A DNA stretch of 64,000 bases, from assembly GCA_023935145.1 (NCBI GenBank), contig CM043699.1:144579536-144643535 (forward strand), read 5' to 3'. Below, piece after piece: positions 32,913 to 45,300 of the stretch. This DNA is from Bretschneidera sinensis. Lineage: Eukaryota; Streptophyta; Magnoliopsida; Brassicales; Akaniaceae. The notes under the pieces are model-generated. The model was not told the origin of the DNA. It did no database searches and worked only from the letters and a program-made list of their open reading frames with translations. The stretch's first letter is position 1. Every line of letters starts with the position of its first letter. The position numbers were made by a program, and so were the translations under genes.

Positions 32913-33451
32913 AATTGTATTACACTATATAATGATATCAGCATAATAAAAAATAATAAAAATATTTTTAATCTTATGATTATTCGTATACGCGTGTTAA
33001 ATTGTATTGCTACCATTTTCTCTACCATTCATAACGTTCTTCTATACGGTCTCACAAAGGCAATGTTGCATGTGCAAGATTTTTAGAGAGATTTTGATTC
33101 ATCCAGAGAAAGAGATTGTTAAGAGAACATATTTAGAGAGAGGGAGATAGATTTGCGAAGAAAGAGAAAAATAAAGGATTTTTTTGTTAGACTATTCGCA
33201 ATGGTATATTTTTCAACTAAAAAACTTTGCTCCAACTCTAATATTTGTGTTATGGTAATAACATATATGGTTCGACCTAGTTTTTTTGGAAGTTTTCTTA
33301 TAAAAAAGCAAAAGTTAATCTAAACAATTATTTTTAGGTGATTTTTTTATTATTAATCGAAGCTGATATTAATTGAATTAAAAGTTAGATTTTGTAACTT
33401 TTGATCACAAAATTAGTTTTGTTTAAAATTGTACTCCTAAATTATATATAT

Positions 33452-34396
33452 GCAAAGAGGAGAACAAGAAGACAATGGCTTAGGGGAGACTCTATGCATA
33501 TTGAGGTTGCGAGAAAATCTTGACTACCCGGATCGCGCTGACGTGTATGCACCCCATTCCGGTCGCAATTGCACTCTCTACAGCCTTACTCTTCCCATCC
33601 TTAACCAGCTCCAACTTAGTGCAGTCAGGGGTGTACTCTACAGCGTAAGTACATGCCCTATATATATATAAAATAATAATAATAATAATAGAAATTTTAA
33701 ATAATTTTGGTCTACTGACCTGATTTAAGGTCACGTGGTGATACCTAAGAATCTTTTCTTTAGGTAGAAAAATCTACCATTCACTTACTGTCTCGTAATC
33801 TTGCATGTTGAGCTCAAAAATCTAGTGAATGGATGCGTCACGAGTGTCTATCGATCTATCTCATTATTTTTCCTGATGTACATATAAGTCTCTCAATTTT
33901 AACTCATGTTTATGGTTAACACATGCTCATTAAAGTTAAATCAAAATAATTGATTAAAAAAATATCATATCATAATTATAAAAATTTCCTATTCAATGTG
34001 CAGAATGGCATCCGTTTGCCACACTGGAACTTGAACGCAAACGATGTGATCTACGCGACTGGTGGGAAAGCCCGGGTTCAGGTGGTGGACAACAATGGTG
34101 ACTCCGTTTTCGACGGCGATCTTCAAAAAGGACATCTCTTGGTCGTACTGCAGGGTTACGTGGTGGTTAAACGGGCTGAACAGAACGGATTCGAGTGGAT
34201 TTCTTTCAAGACTAACGAAAACGCCATAATCAACACTCTAGCTGGTCGCACCTCTGTCATAAGAGGTTTACCAGTGCAAGTCATCGTCAATGCGTATCGG
34301 ATTTCGGAACAGCAAGCTAAGCTGATACAGTATAGCACCAAGGTGACCACTTTGACTAGTGCAAGATCTTGGTCGGGGGGGAGAGCTGAGGAATGA
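33452..34396 (+). pseudogene. 11S globulin (legumin) fragment: basic chain only
   Basis: Two exons, about 33452-33644 and 34004-34396, with a normal GTAAGT...GTGCAG intron at the position conserved in legumin genes. The first holds QEDNGLGETLC, the Asn-Gly site where vacuolar legumain cuts 11S proglobulin plus the Cys that links the chains, then LRLRENLDYPDRADVY. The second continues PHWNLNANDVIY, VQVVDNNGDSVFDG and SGGRAEE before the stop, a complete C-terminal cupin domain. The signal peptide, the acidic chain and their exons are absent upstream. The ORF itself is undamaged. It is probably a 5'-truncated gene copy and cannot give a stored seed protein without targeting. Confidence 0.88.
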
Positions 34397-34909
34397 ATGT
34401 AATGTAAATGTTTTCTTTTTTTATTTTAGAAAGAGAATAAGAGAGGCCTTAATTAGATCGATGGTGGCCCTTTTGTGGTAATGTAAGAGGAGAGTTTAGT
34501 TTGAACTTCGATAAGTAAATGTTAACTACTCTTACTACTACATACCTGCACCTTAAAGTATGAGTAATAAAAATAAAGTAATTTTCACTTTTTAAAGAGT
34601 ACTAAGATTTAGTTTTTTATTTTTATTTTTTTAATCTTAGTTGTTTATAGAGTATTTGGGTATAAATACATGGTTCTTATCCACTTGCAAATCATTCCTA
34701 ACTTTTATTTTTATTTTTTTTGTCATAAGAAATTAATTTAACACAATTTGGTCATAGATTTTTAAGATTTTTTTTTTTTTGCATGCAGAGTTTTTTTTCT
34801 TCTGAAAATATAGTATGTGTTTTTGATAGATTTTAAGAATTATCCATTAAGATATTATTTAGTACATGGGGAAAAATTTTAAATTCAAAAGAGAACAATC
34901 GACTATCTA
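34397..34909. other. Spacer 3' of legumin fragment
   Basis: AT-rich with T-runs; AATAAAAATAAAG near 34567 could serve as a polyadenylation signal for the legumin fragment. Nothing else seen. Confidence 0.5.
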
Positions 34910-37759
34910 ATTTATACAGCCACAAAAAATGATTAGTTTTCAAAATCTAAACGCGAGACTTGAGCATTTAATGCTCCAAACCATCCCAACTTATGTCTAA
35001 CGGCCATATAAAGCCAAAACTATAAAAACTCATTATTAATGAACATTTATAACAATGAAGAACAATCAATTTATTATATAGCTCATTAATACTCTTGAAA
35101 GATTTGAAAATTTCTTTTGAGCCATTCATCAAACTTTGTTCTTAAAAAAGAGATTATTTTCATCTTGTAAAATATTTATTGTCATCTTTTTTTTATTATT
35201 TTACAATCAATTCCTATCATTGTAGTGAGAAAGAGTTGGTATAACTCTTAGAGTATTTAGACATTAAACACTTCCTTATGAAAGAGACCTTTGTAAGGTT
35301 TGGGCAATACTCGAGAAGTTGTTTGATTATTCTTAGTGGATTACTTCAAAGAGGTTCCTTGAACAGAATGAACATGAGGTCGAAATGATTCTGATATTAC
35401 CGAAGCACTATAAACGAAATTTGCATATCATATTCCTTTACTCTTTGAATTTCAAGCAAGTTATTTGTTGGTTGTTTAATTTTATCTCATTGGAATCTTA
35501 TGTATAGTTGATGAGATTAATATTTGTATTAAAGTATGATAATGAATAAAATGATAAAATTACCCTATAATCTTAACATTTCAATTAAGATTTTTATTAT
35601 TGTATATCTTAAACATTAATTTATTAAATAAAAATATATATCGATATTTCTAATAATAATAATTATTATTACAATAATTATAATAATAATAGTTATTTTA
35701 TCTATTAAATTATTATTTAGTTATAATTATAAAAAATTTAACTAATTATTATAATTAACATTTATTTTTATAATAAAATTATTAATATTAATATTATAAT
35801 GAAATATTATTAAATAAAAATTATTACAAAATCAAAACATTATTATAATTAGATATTATTATAATGTTAATTATTAATTTATCTCTATTTATTATTATAA
35901 TTTTTAATGATTATTATTATTAATAAGAATTTTTATTATAATAATAATTTTATAATTTCAGTTTTAGTAATAATATATATCATTATTTTAATATAAATAA
36001 TACATTATTATTTTAACAAATTATTATCATAATATGAAATTAGTAATTATCATATTATAATAATAGTAATAATATTTATTAATTATAATAAAAAATACAA
36101 TTATAAAGAATTATATATTTTTCTATTATTATTGGTGTAATTATTATTATTTTAATAATACTTATTTTTATTATGATACAATAATTATTAATATTAATTT
36201 TATAATAATATTAATTACAAAAAATAAAAATTATTATAATACTATTTTACGATTTCATTTTTATTAATAATATATATTAGTAATAATCATATTATAATAA
36301 TAGTTGAGCTTGAGACGAGATTAAGTTAACCCCACCTCTAGTAATAACTAAACATGAGATTAGAGATTAAAATGAGATTAAAATCCCACCCAATCCCAAT
36401 GCAATTTCATGAACCGAACGAACCTTAATCTCCAGCTTTCATGCCCTTTTAAATCACAGTTTGGGAAAAAATTTGCATGTGCTTTGCACACGCACAGGTC
36501 AAATCTCACCCAATTGTTGGGCAAGTCTAACTCTTCCGTTGCATAGGTCATTTCTCTTTTCATCTCAGTCATCCACGCACGTTGACTCTCAAGACAAAAA
36601 AAAATTGCAAATTCATTTTTAAGTTTTAGCCCTGTCACTCGCTCAGTTTTCAACTCAAAAAATTAATTCATACATTACAGATCAATTATTGCTTTTCGTT
36701 TAAAAAATTAACTGAAAAGTTTATGTGACATTTTTAATGACAAAAATACCTCTTAATTATGTAACTGAGCCATCATGTGCTATGCTTTTTCAAGTATAAA
36801 ATACCTTTGTATCAAGCATGATCCTCTTAGGTAAGTGAAGCTTTAATAAAGAAAAAAAAAAGTGTAACAGTAGCTTAATACACTAAAACAAATTTATCAA
36901 AGATGAATACAAGTTAATTTTGATCTAAAAGAGTTGTTTAAACAAAATATACCCAAAAACTCAAACAACCTAATAGAGCATAGGAAAAAGAGAGGGGGCA
37001 TACACACATTAATTATCAAATTGTAGGGTTTTCATTACAAATGAGTTGTTTACCCTTAATTACTCTCTTTTACTTTATAAAACTTCCGAACAAAGAAAAG
37101 TTTTCAACCCCTTCTTCACTTTCCTTTCTCTACCTTTCCTTTCTTTTCTATTTCCCTAAAACTCACAAATACATTGCAAGTACCCAACCAAATAGGACAA
37201 GAGTTAACACGCTCTAATTCATATGTTACATTTAATGGCAATAATGACTTGAATACCGATATAGGAATAAAGATATTTGTGGATTTATATTAAAATTGAA
37301 AATTATTTTATAAATGTTGAATTAAAGGATGAAGAGTTGTAATTGAGATAGTGAAAAAGAGTGAGAAAAAGAGAGAGATCAAAACTACGTATCAAAGGTG
37401 ATCTGGATTGATCCACCCATATACGTTAGGAGTAATATAACTATTTTCAACTTAACAGATTTTTTATGGAAGGGATTGAATTATCCGAGTTGCAAATTAA
37501 AAGAGCGGATAATTAAGACTAAAACTTAATGTTGAGTTTATTTAAAAAGCGAAAATTGATTACTATTTGAGAAGAAGAAATTTTATTATTTATTATGATT
37601 TGAGAAAATGAAAATGGTACGACGATCGATCATTAATAATACAACAAACAATAATGGATTGGGGAGGAGGTCCAAGAAAAAAGGAGTGGATACATATAGT
37701 TTATTTGACTCATGCATGAGAGAATAAAGATCTTTGTTTGAGTTTGAAGTCGTTACCTT
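34910..37759. repeat. Direct duplication, copy A (~2.85 kb)
   Basis: Aligns end to end with 37795-41331. Both begin with AAAAAATGATTA...CTTGAGCATTTAATGCTCCAAA and end with GTTTGAGTTTGAAGTCGTTACCTTTT. The first 550 bases (TATA-like CTATAAAAAC, later GGAGGTTCCTTGAACAGA and ACTATAAACGAAATTTGCAT) resemble the LTR of a Sirevirus-type copia element. An AT-rich element follows (about 35470-36425), then about 1.3 kb without recognisable genes. The 91-codon minus-strand frame at 36378-36653 recurs in copy B but has no known relatives. Confidence 0.85.
35640..36300. repeat. ATT/AAT low-complexity tract, copy A
   Basis: About 660 bases made almost only of A and T as shuffled ATT and AAT triplets, highly self-complementary. 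Part of a non-autonomous element whose right end (GGTTCGTTCGGTTCATG in reverse complement, about 36400-36425) resembles MITE termini. Confidence 0.85.
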
Positions 37760-38519
37760 TTATCCATTTTATATATTCGACTATCCATTTTATATATTCG
37801 ACTGTTCAGTCGCAAAAAAATGATTAATTTTCAAAATCCATATAAGGGGACTTGAGCATTTAATGCTCCAAAATACTCAGACTTATGTCTAACGGTGATA
37901 TGAAGCCAAGGCTATAAAAACCCCTCATTAATGAATATTTATATTAAGGAATAACAATTAATTTATTATATAGCTCATTAATACTCTTGAAAGCTTTGAA
38001 AATTTCTTTTGAGTCATTCATCAAACTTTGTTCTTAAAAGAGAGATCATCTTTATCCTGTAAAGCATTTATTGCTATCTCTCTTCTTTTCTTTTACAATC
38101 AACTTCTATCATTGTAAAGAGAAAGAGTTGGTATAACTCTTAGAATGTTTAGACATTAAATACTTCCTTGTAACTTCCTTATGAAAAAGATCTTTGTAAT
38201 GTTTGAGTAACGTTCGAGAAGTTGTTTGATTATAATTAGTGGATTGCTTTAAGGAGGTTCCTTAAAGAGAGTGGGCGTAGGGTTGAAGTGATTCCGATAT
38301 TGTCGAATCACTATAAATAGAGTTTGCATATCATCTTCTTTTACTTTTTTAATTTCAAGCAAGTTATTTGTTGGTTGCTTAATTTTATCTCATTGGAATC
38401 TTATGTATAGTTGACAGGATTAATATTTGTATTAAAGTATGGTAATGAATAAAATGATAAAATTACCCTATAATCTTAACATTTCAATTAAGATTTTTAT
38501 TATTGTCTATCTTACACAT

Positions 38520-39460
38520 TAATTTATTAAATAAAAATAATATCGATATTTCTAATAATAATTATTATTATTACAATAATTACAATTATTATTTTACCTA
38601 TTAAACTATTATTTAGTTATAATTGTAAAAATTATTATTAATATTAATATCATAATTATAATAATAATTTTACATAATAATAATAATAACAAATTTAATT
38701 AGTTATTATAATTAACATTTATTTTTATAATAAAATTACTAATATTAATATTATAATGAATTATTATTAAATAAAAATTATTAAAAAATCATAACATTAT
38801 TATAATTAGATATTATTATAATGTTAATTATTATTTTATCTCTATTTATTATTATAATTTTAATGATTATTATTATTAATAAGAATTTTTATTATAATAA
38901 TAATTTTATAATTTCAGTTTTAGTAATAATATGTATCATTACTTTAATATAAATAATACATTATTTTCATAAATTATTATCATAATATGAAATTAATAAT
39001 TATCATATTATAGTAATAGTAATAATATTTATTATTTATAATAAAAATATTATAAAATAATAAATTATTATTATAAAGAATTATATATATTTTTCTATTA
39101 TTATCAATGTAATTATTATTATTTTAATAATATTGATTTTTATTATGATATAATAATTACTAATATTAATTACAAAAAATAAAATTATTTATAATTTCAA
39201 TTTTATTAATAATATATATTATTTTAATATAAATAATAAATTATTATTATAATATAATTAATAATAATCACATTATAATAATAGTAATAATCATAATAAT
39301 TATTATTATTTATAATAACTAAAATTATTATAAAATCTTTAAAAAATTATTATTATAAATAATTATATTTTTTATTATTATAAATATAATTATTATTTTA
39401 GTAATGCTATAATTATTATGATTATAATAATAATAGTAATAATTATTATATTGTTAAAAT
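38520..39460. repeat. ATT/AAT low-complexity tract, copy B
   Basis: About 940 bases of the same A/T triplet mixture as in copy A, expanded and rearranged. No coding potential. Confidence 0.85.
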
Positions 39461-39464
39461 GAGT

Positions 39465-39780
39465 TGTTTAATATTGGAATAAAATGATTGAGGGTGTTTT
39501 CGAGCATATCAACGAAATGAAATATTTTTATTTTGTTTCACAGTAGTATGTTAACTTGGCGTATTTATTTAGGCCTATACAGGTTGTACATAAAGTCAAA
39601 AAGCCCATTTTATTTTATTTTAAAAAAATAATTAATTATTAAATGTAAAATAAAAGACTTATAAAAATTATAATTATAATGCTTAAGATAAAGAAAACAT
39701 GTCTTGATAGAAGTGTATGCCCCAATAAAAAACATATGTTTTTCGGAAATTCTAATCAAACATAGGCTTCAAATACTATA
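39465..39780 (+). repeat. Inverted repeat, left arm
   Basis: From GTTTAATATTGGAATAAAATG through GGTGTTTTCGAGCATATCAACG to TTCGGAAATTCTAATCAAACAT. It pairs with 42038-42306 in opposite orientation at about 90% identity apart from a 60-base insertion. It sits in the extra segment of duplication copy B. Confidence 0.85.
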
Positions 39781-41331
39781 ATAATAGTATTATTATTATT
39801 TTGTTGTGTAAAAGGATAATTTTGAAAATAATAAAAAATAAAGAAGGTAAATTTATCTTAAAAAAATTGAGCTTGAGACGAGATTAAATTAACTCCACCT
39901 CTAATATTAATTAAACATGAGATTAGAGATTAAAATCCCACCCAATCCCAATGCAATTTCATGAACCGAACGAATCTTAATCTCCAGCTTTCATGGCCTT
40001 TTAAATCACAGTTTGGGAAAAAATTTGCATGTGCTTTGCACACGCACAGGTCAAATCTCACCCAATTGTTGGGTAAGTCTAACTCTTCCGTTGCATAGGT
40101 CATTTCTCTTTTCATCTCAGTCATCCACGCACGTTGACTCTCAAGACAAAAAAATTGCAAATTCATTTTTAAGTTTTAGCCCTGTCACTCGCTCAGTTTT
40201 CAACTCAAAAATGAATTCATACATTACAGATCAATTATTGCTTTTCGTTTAAAAAATTAACTGAAAAGTTTATGTGACATTTTTAATGACAAAAATACCT
40301 CTTAATTATGTAACTGAGCCATCGTGTGCTATGCTTTTTCAAGTATAAAATACCTTTGTATCAAGCATGATCCTCTTAGGTAAGTGAAGCTTTAATGAAG
40401 AAAAAAAAAAGTGTAACAGTAGCTTAATACACTAAAACAAATTTATCAAAGATGAATACAAGTTAATTTTGATCTAAAAGAGTTGTTTAAACAAAATATA
40501 CCCAAAAACTCAAACAACCTAATAGAGCATAGGAAAAAGAGAAATCCTTAACAGTGTGTTTAAGGGGGGGCATACACACATTAATTATCAAATTGTAGGG
40601 TTTTCATTACAAATGAGTTGTTTACCCTCGTTTATTCTCTTTTACTTTATAAAACTTCCAAACAAAGAAAAGTTTTCAACCCCTTCTTCACTTTCCTTTC
40701 TCTACCTTTCCTTTCTTTTCTATTTCCCTAAAACTCACAAATACATTGCAAGTACCCAACCAAAAAGGACAAGAGTTAACACGCTGTAATTCATATGTTA
40801 CATTTAACGGTAATAATGACTTGAATACCGATATAGGAATAAAGATATTTGTGGATTTGTATTAAAATTGAAAATTATTTTATAAATGTTGAATTAAAGG
40901 ATGAAGAGTTGTGATTGAGATAGTGAAGAAGAGTGAGAAAAAGAGAGAGATCAAAACTACGTATCAAAGGTTGATCTGGATTGATCCACCCATATATGTT
41001 AGGAGTAATATAACTATTTTCAACTTAACAGATTTTTTATGGAAGGGATTGAATTATCCGAGTTGCAAATTAAAAGAGCGGATAATTAAGACTAAAACTT
41101 AATGTTGAGTTTATTTAAAAAGCGAAAATTGATTACTATTTGAGATGAAGAAATTTTATTATTTATTATGATTTGAGAAAATGAAAATGGTACGATGATT
41201 GATCATTAATGATACGACAAACAATAATGGTTTGGGGAGGAGGTCCAAGAAAGAGAGGTGTATACATACATTTTATTTGACTCATGCATGGGAGAATAAA
41301 GATCTTTGTTTGAGTTTGAAGTCGTTACCTT

Positions 41332-42037
41332 TTCGGAGAGTCATTTGAGAAATGAAAAATCTATCTATGAATCAATGTAGACTATCCTCTATCAGGATAA
41401 ATATATATGTTCTTATAAGTGATTAAACTGATCAACCATTGCTTCTTGTGTGATTGTATAATGCGTGTAAATACTCACGAAGTTATTGAGCTCACCCCTA
41501 TGTCTATAATTTTTTTAGAAGTGTTTGTAAGTTTCATTTTTCAACTTATTTGGGTGATTACTAATAAGTGGTTAATTGGAGACTGATATTTAGTATATTC
41601 AAATAATCTATTTTTTTATTGCGATTTTTTGTTTCCGAGACTTTTCACTTAGATTTTTATCTCTTGAAACTGAATATATTCTTAATTAAGAAGCTTGAGT
41701 TAAGCTAAAATATTTTGAGGTTAACGTATGGAATATAAGGCATGATTTTGAATTTATGATTGATTATTCGGAGGAGATGATTTACGATTGTGATGATTTT
41801 AAATTTATTTTAAATCATTTCGTACACCAATGTTGATTGTCGATTTTAAATACGAGTAGTGACAATACATAGGATATAAATGAAGAATTTTTCGTCAGAA
41901 TTTGTATCAAGAGTGATTATAGTCAGGCGCACCCCATGGCGAGGGGATTTGAAAACACTCCTAGCCATTGAAAAAAATGCGCTAATCCCCAAAGACATTC
42001 ACCTGTTGTGTTGGACCCCTTGCGTAATTGTGTATGC
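41332..42037. other. Single-copy spacer between duplication and inverted repeat
   Basis: No gene seen. A 61-codon plus-strand frame at 41880-42065 runs into the inverted-repeat arm and has no recognisable relatives. 41930-42010 is less AT-rich than its surroundings. Confidence 0.5.
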
Positions 42038-42306
42038 CTTAGATTTGAAGCGTATGTCTGATTAGAATTCCCGAAAAACATGCGTTTGTTGTTGAGACAT
42101 ACATTTTTATAAGTTTTTTATTTTACATTTAATAATTAATTATTTTTTTAAAAATAAAATAAAATGGGCTTTTTGACTTTATGTACAACTTGTATAGGCC
42201 TAAATAAATACGCCAAGTTAGCATACTACTGTGAAACAAAATAAAAATATTTCATTTCGTTGATATGCTCGAAAACACCCTAAATCATTTTATTCCAATA
42301 TTAAAC
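42038..42306 (-). repeat. Inverted repeat, right arm
   Basis: Reverse complement of the left arm, ending at CCAATATTAAAC. The two arms bound a 2.8-kb block (39465-42306), as would the ends of a long-TIR or foldback element. The right arm ends 55 bases from the stop codon of the GMC-hydrolase gene and so may provide its 3' UTR. Confidence 0.85.
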
Positions 42307-42360
42307 ACAAGAATTAACATCAATCACCAAAATGGATAATGACTCGTTGTAGTTTACGAC

Positions 42361-45300
42361 TCACATGAATAATGAAACCAAGAAAAGAAAAAACAACGAA
42401 AACAACAAACTAACAACACATGGAGAAAACCAACATCCAAATCCTCCATATGCTTCATAAGGATCATCGGCCCACTCCAAGGCCACTTTACTATATTTCT
42501 TTCTCTTAGAAATCATGGAGCTCTTTCCTCCTTGTTCAGTTAATCTTATATGAGACAAAATGTGAGGAAAAACCTTCTTATAAGACTTTTCTCCAATCAA
42601 TAAATCTGAATGCCCAAAACCCTCCACAACCACTCTTTCATGTAAAAACTCAGGTTGGTGCAACTTCATGTACTTGTTAGCCAGAAATGATGTCTCTGGA
42701 GTCACAAGAAGACTCTGTCCCCCTGAAATATATAGCGTTGGAAGCGCCATTCTCTCAGGATGGATCAAATATGAATTATTTCCATTGCTGTCCACAATAT
42801 ATCCAGAGTTGCAGATTTTCCTAAGGTGAGGAAATGCTGCCATGGGAAGCTTTGTTGAACTTTGCTTATTTAACCAATGGTGCATGGTGGGAGTTAGGTT
42901 TTCATGCCAGAATGTGTTTCCAAATATGCCAGAGAAGACATTGCATTCATTGCATGTGCATCTCTCATACCGTGGTATGAAACCGGCTATGGATTTAAGG
43001 AACTGCTGCTGCAAATTGGCCTTCGATGTTTCCAGCAGAGGCAGGGTTTTGTTCTTGCCTAGTATGGCCATTGATATCTGCAGGTTGAGTTAAATGAAAT
43101 TCTGAGGATTAAGAAATAAAGGATTGATATGAACTTCTGTTAAACCATATTTCTTTTGACTAGCCCAAGAAAAGATGAAACACTTTTCTAAACAAATCAA
43201 GGGATGCCCATCATTAAAAAATTCCACATCCTGCAAAAGTTTCACTTCACACCAACTCTTTCATTAGGCATATTGGCCTATATATATCAAGAATGGTGCA
43301 AAACCTACCATGAAATAATCATTACCAGGTTAAGCATGAAGAGCAGTTTGAACCAAGGCAGAAGTAGTATGCTGACAGGCTTTTTTTTGGTGATTTTTAT
43401 TTTTTTAATAAGTTGGAAGGGAGAGAGGTTGTGTGAGTGTCGTCACACGTGAACAAGACACAAGTGTTGGTTCTTGCCAGATCACTTGGTAAAGGCAGCC
43501 TAACCCCACCGCAGCGGGAGGACTAGAACCCAAGCACTCTTGACGAGGAGAGTGAGCCTCTACCACATGCTAAAACTTTTGGTATAGGCTTATTGCCAGG
43601 TGAGAGGCATCTTCCATTCACAGAAGCTTTTATGTTATTCAGACAAATGAAACTTAAGCTTCTGTTTAAAATATGCATTTCATCCACTTCAAGTTTTTAT
43701 TATATGTTACTACCTTTTATGAAAATAATTCCCTGGTTATTTCCCAGAAAATTAAGGAAAAACTTACCGGGACCAGGGGAAGCCACATTTTGACCCTGGG
43801 TAAAGCATTAAGCTTGAAGAACATTGAAGAATTGGTACATGACAGAGAAGCTATGTAGTTTGCAGAGATATACCCTCCCATGAGAGCTATGTGAATGGCC
43901 AAGCCTCCAACACAGTGTGCAACTACATGTACCCTCATGCTTATCCCATGCAATTCAAGGATCTTATCTATCACTGCAAAAGAAACATAAAAGAAAATTT
44001 TCACTTCAAAGAAAAGTGGACATGTAAGAACCCAAACTCAAGGGGAACTTGTCTGCATTCTTCTTTTACCAGCAGGAATATCAAATCTTCCAATATCTTC
44101 AATTGTGAAGTTGTCTGCAGGATTCAAAGGGTGCAGTCTTGGTTGTAGTAGCCATGTCTCATACCCTTCTTCCAGAAAAGTCCTGACTAAATCATTTGGT
44201 TCTGTTGGAAGCCAGTAACTCTCGGTAGAATAGCCATTAAGAAGGAGAACCGGATAGAGCTGTCTCTCTCCTTTAAATCTCCATGGATTTTCACTGCACT
44301 TCCATTGCCTGCAACTGATGATATACCCATCTTCTGCATGGTAGGGAGAAAGGAAGTAAGCAACAATAGAAATTTAAGCATCAATGTAGAGGTTAATAAA
44401 TAAACAATAATAAAACATCTAGAGCACTATGCTCCAAAAGTTGCTTTTTGATGAGAAAATTGACTATTTATCCTGATCCAGTGGTCTTAGATTTCTAAAA
44501 ATACCTGTTTTTATTTCATGGAGGGTGCTGCTTGGATAAGGTTTAAAGTGAGAATCAGATGGAGTACAGTTCTTGTGATTCCCTCTTGGTATTTGTAAAA
44601 TATAGGTTCTCAGCAGGGCCTGTGCGAAAAGACATATGAACTTTCCTCTTCTTTTTCCTTCAAGGCTAATTAGGCTTTTAAGTAGCTCTGTCAGAGAAAT
44701 TCTAAGCTCTCCTTTTAAATACATCGAGTCATCCCTTGAACTTTTCCCGGAAACCTTTTTGAATGTCACATGCAATGTTGTTGTCTCCCTCCAAGCATGT
44801 AGCGCAAAGAGATATGGATTCATTATCTTTTTTCCTTTAAGAATATATCTGCACCAAATGGAAATTTTCAAGCTCTGCAGAATAAAAAGAGAATAATAAG
44901 GGACTTCTTGTTCAAAATTTTATCATACTTCGAACCAGAAGAGGCTGCAAGAAGAAGACGATAGCACATATACTGCGTGTAAGGAGTTCTGTTATCTATT
45001 TCACATAGATCAATTTCCCCATTGATGATATGCAATTTATCCTTCTCAATGGCTCCAAACAGAACATACCCTCCAACTCTCCCTCTTAGAAGTGGGTGGG
45101 ACTTTCCGCTAATCCCATTCCATTTGTCTGATTCCTTCTGATTCTGAGAATTCATCTTCATTCTGAGATAAGCTGTGCATGGCATACCCCCCACATAACC
45201 TCTCATGGTTTCTTTAATCACAACCATTGATCTTTGATTGCTCTTTAAATTTTTATCAGAAACTGAACAAGCACTTTGATCAACATGTTGAACAAAAAAT

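Larger units (their letters stand above)
37795..41331. repeat. Direct duplication, copy B (~3.5 kb)
   Basis: Second copy of 34910-37759. It is longer because its AT tract is longer and because about 400 bases (39460-39868), including one arm of an inverted repeat, are inserted before GAGCTTGAGACGAGATT. The junction between the copies (37760-37795) contains a 21-base unit ATCCATTTTATATATTCGACT repeated in tandem. Outside the AT tract the copies are highly similar. Confidence 0.85.

Noticed and set aside
36378..36653. 91-codon minus-strand frame, repeated at 39930-40166
   Set aside because: It is conserved only because the whole 3-kb block is duplicated; no start context, promoter or family resemblance.
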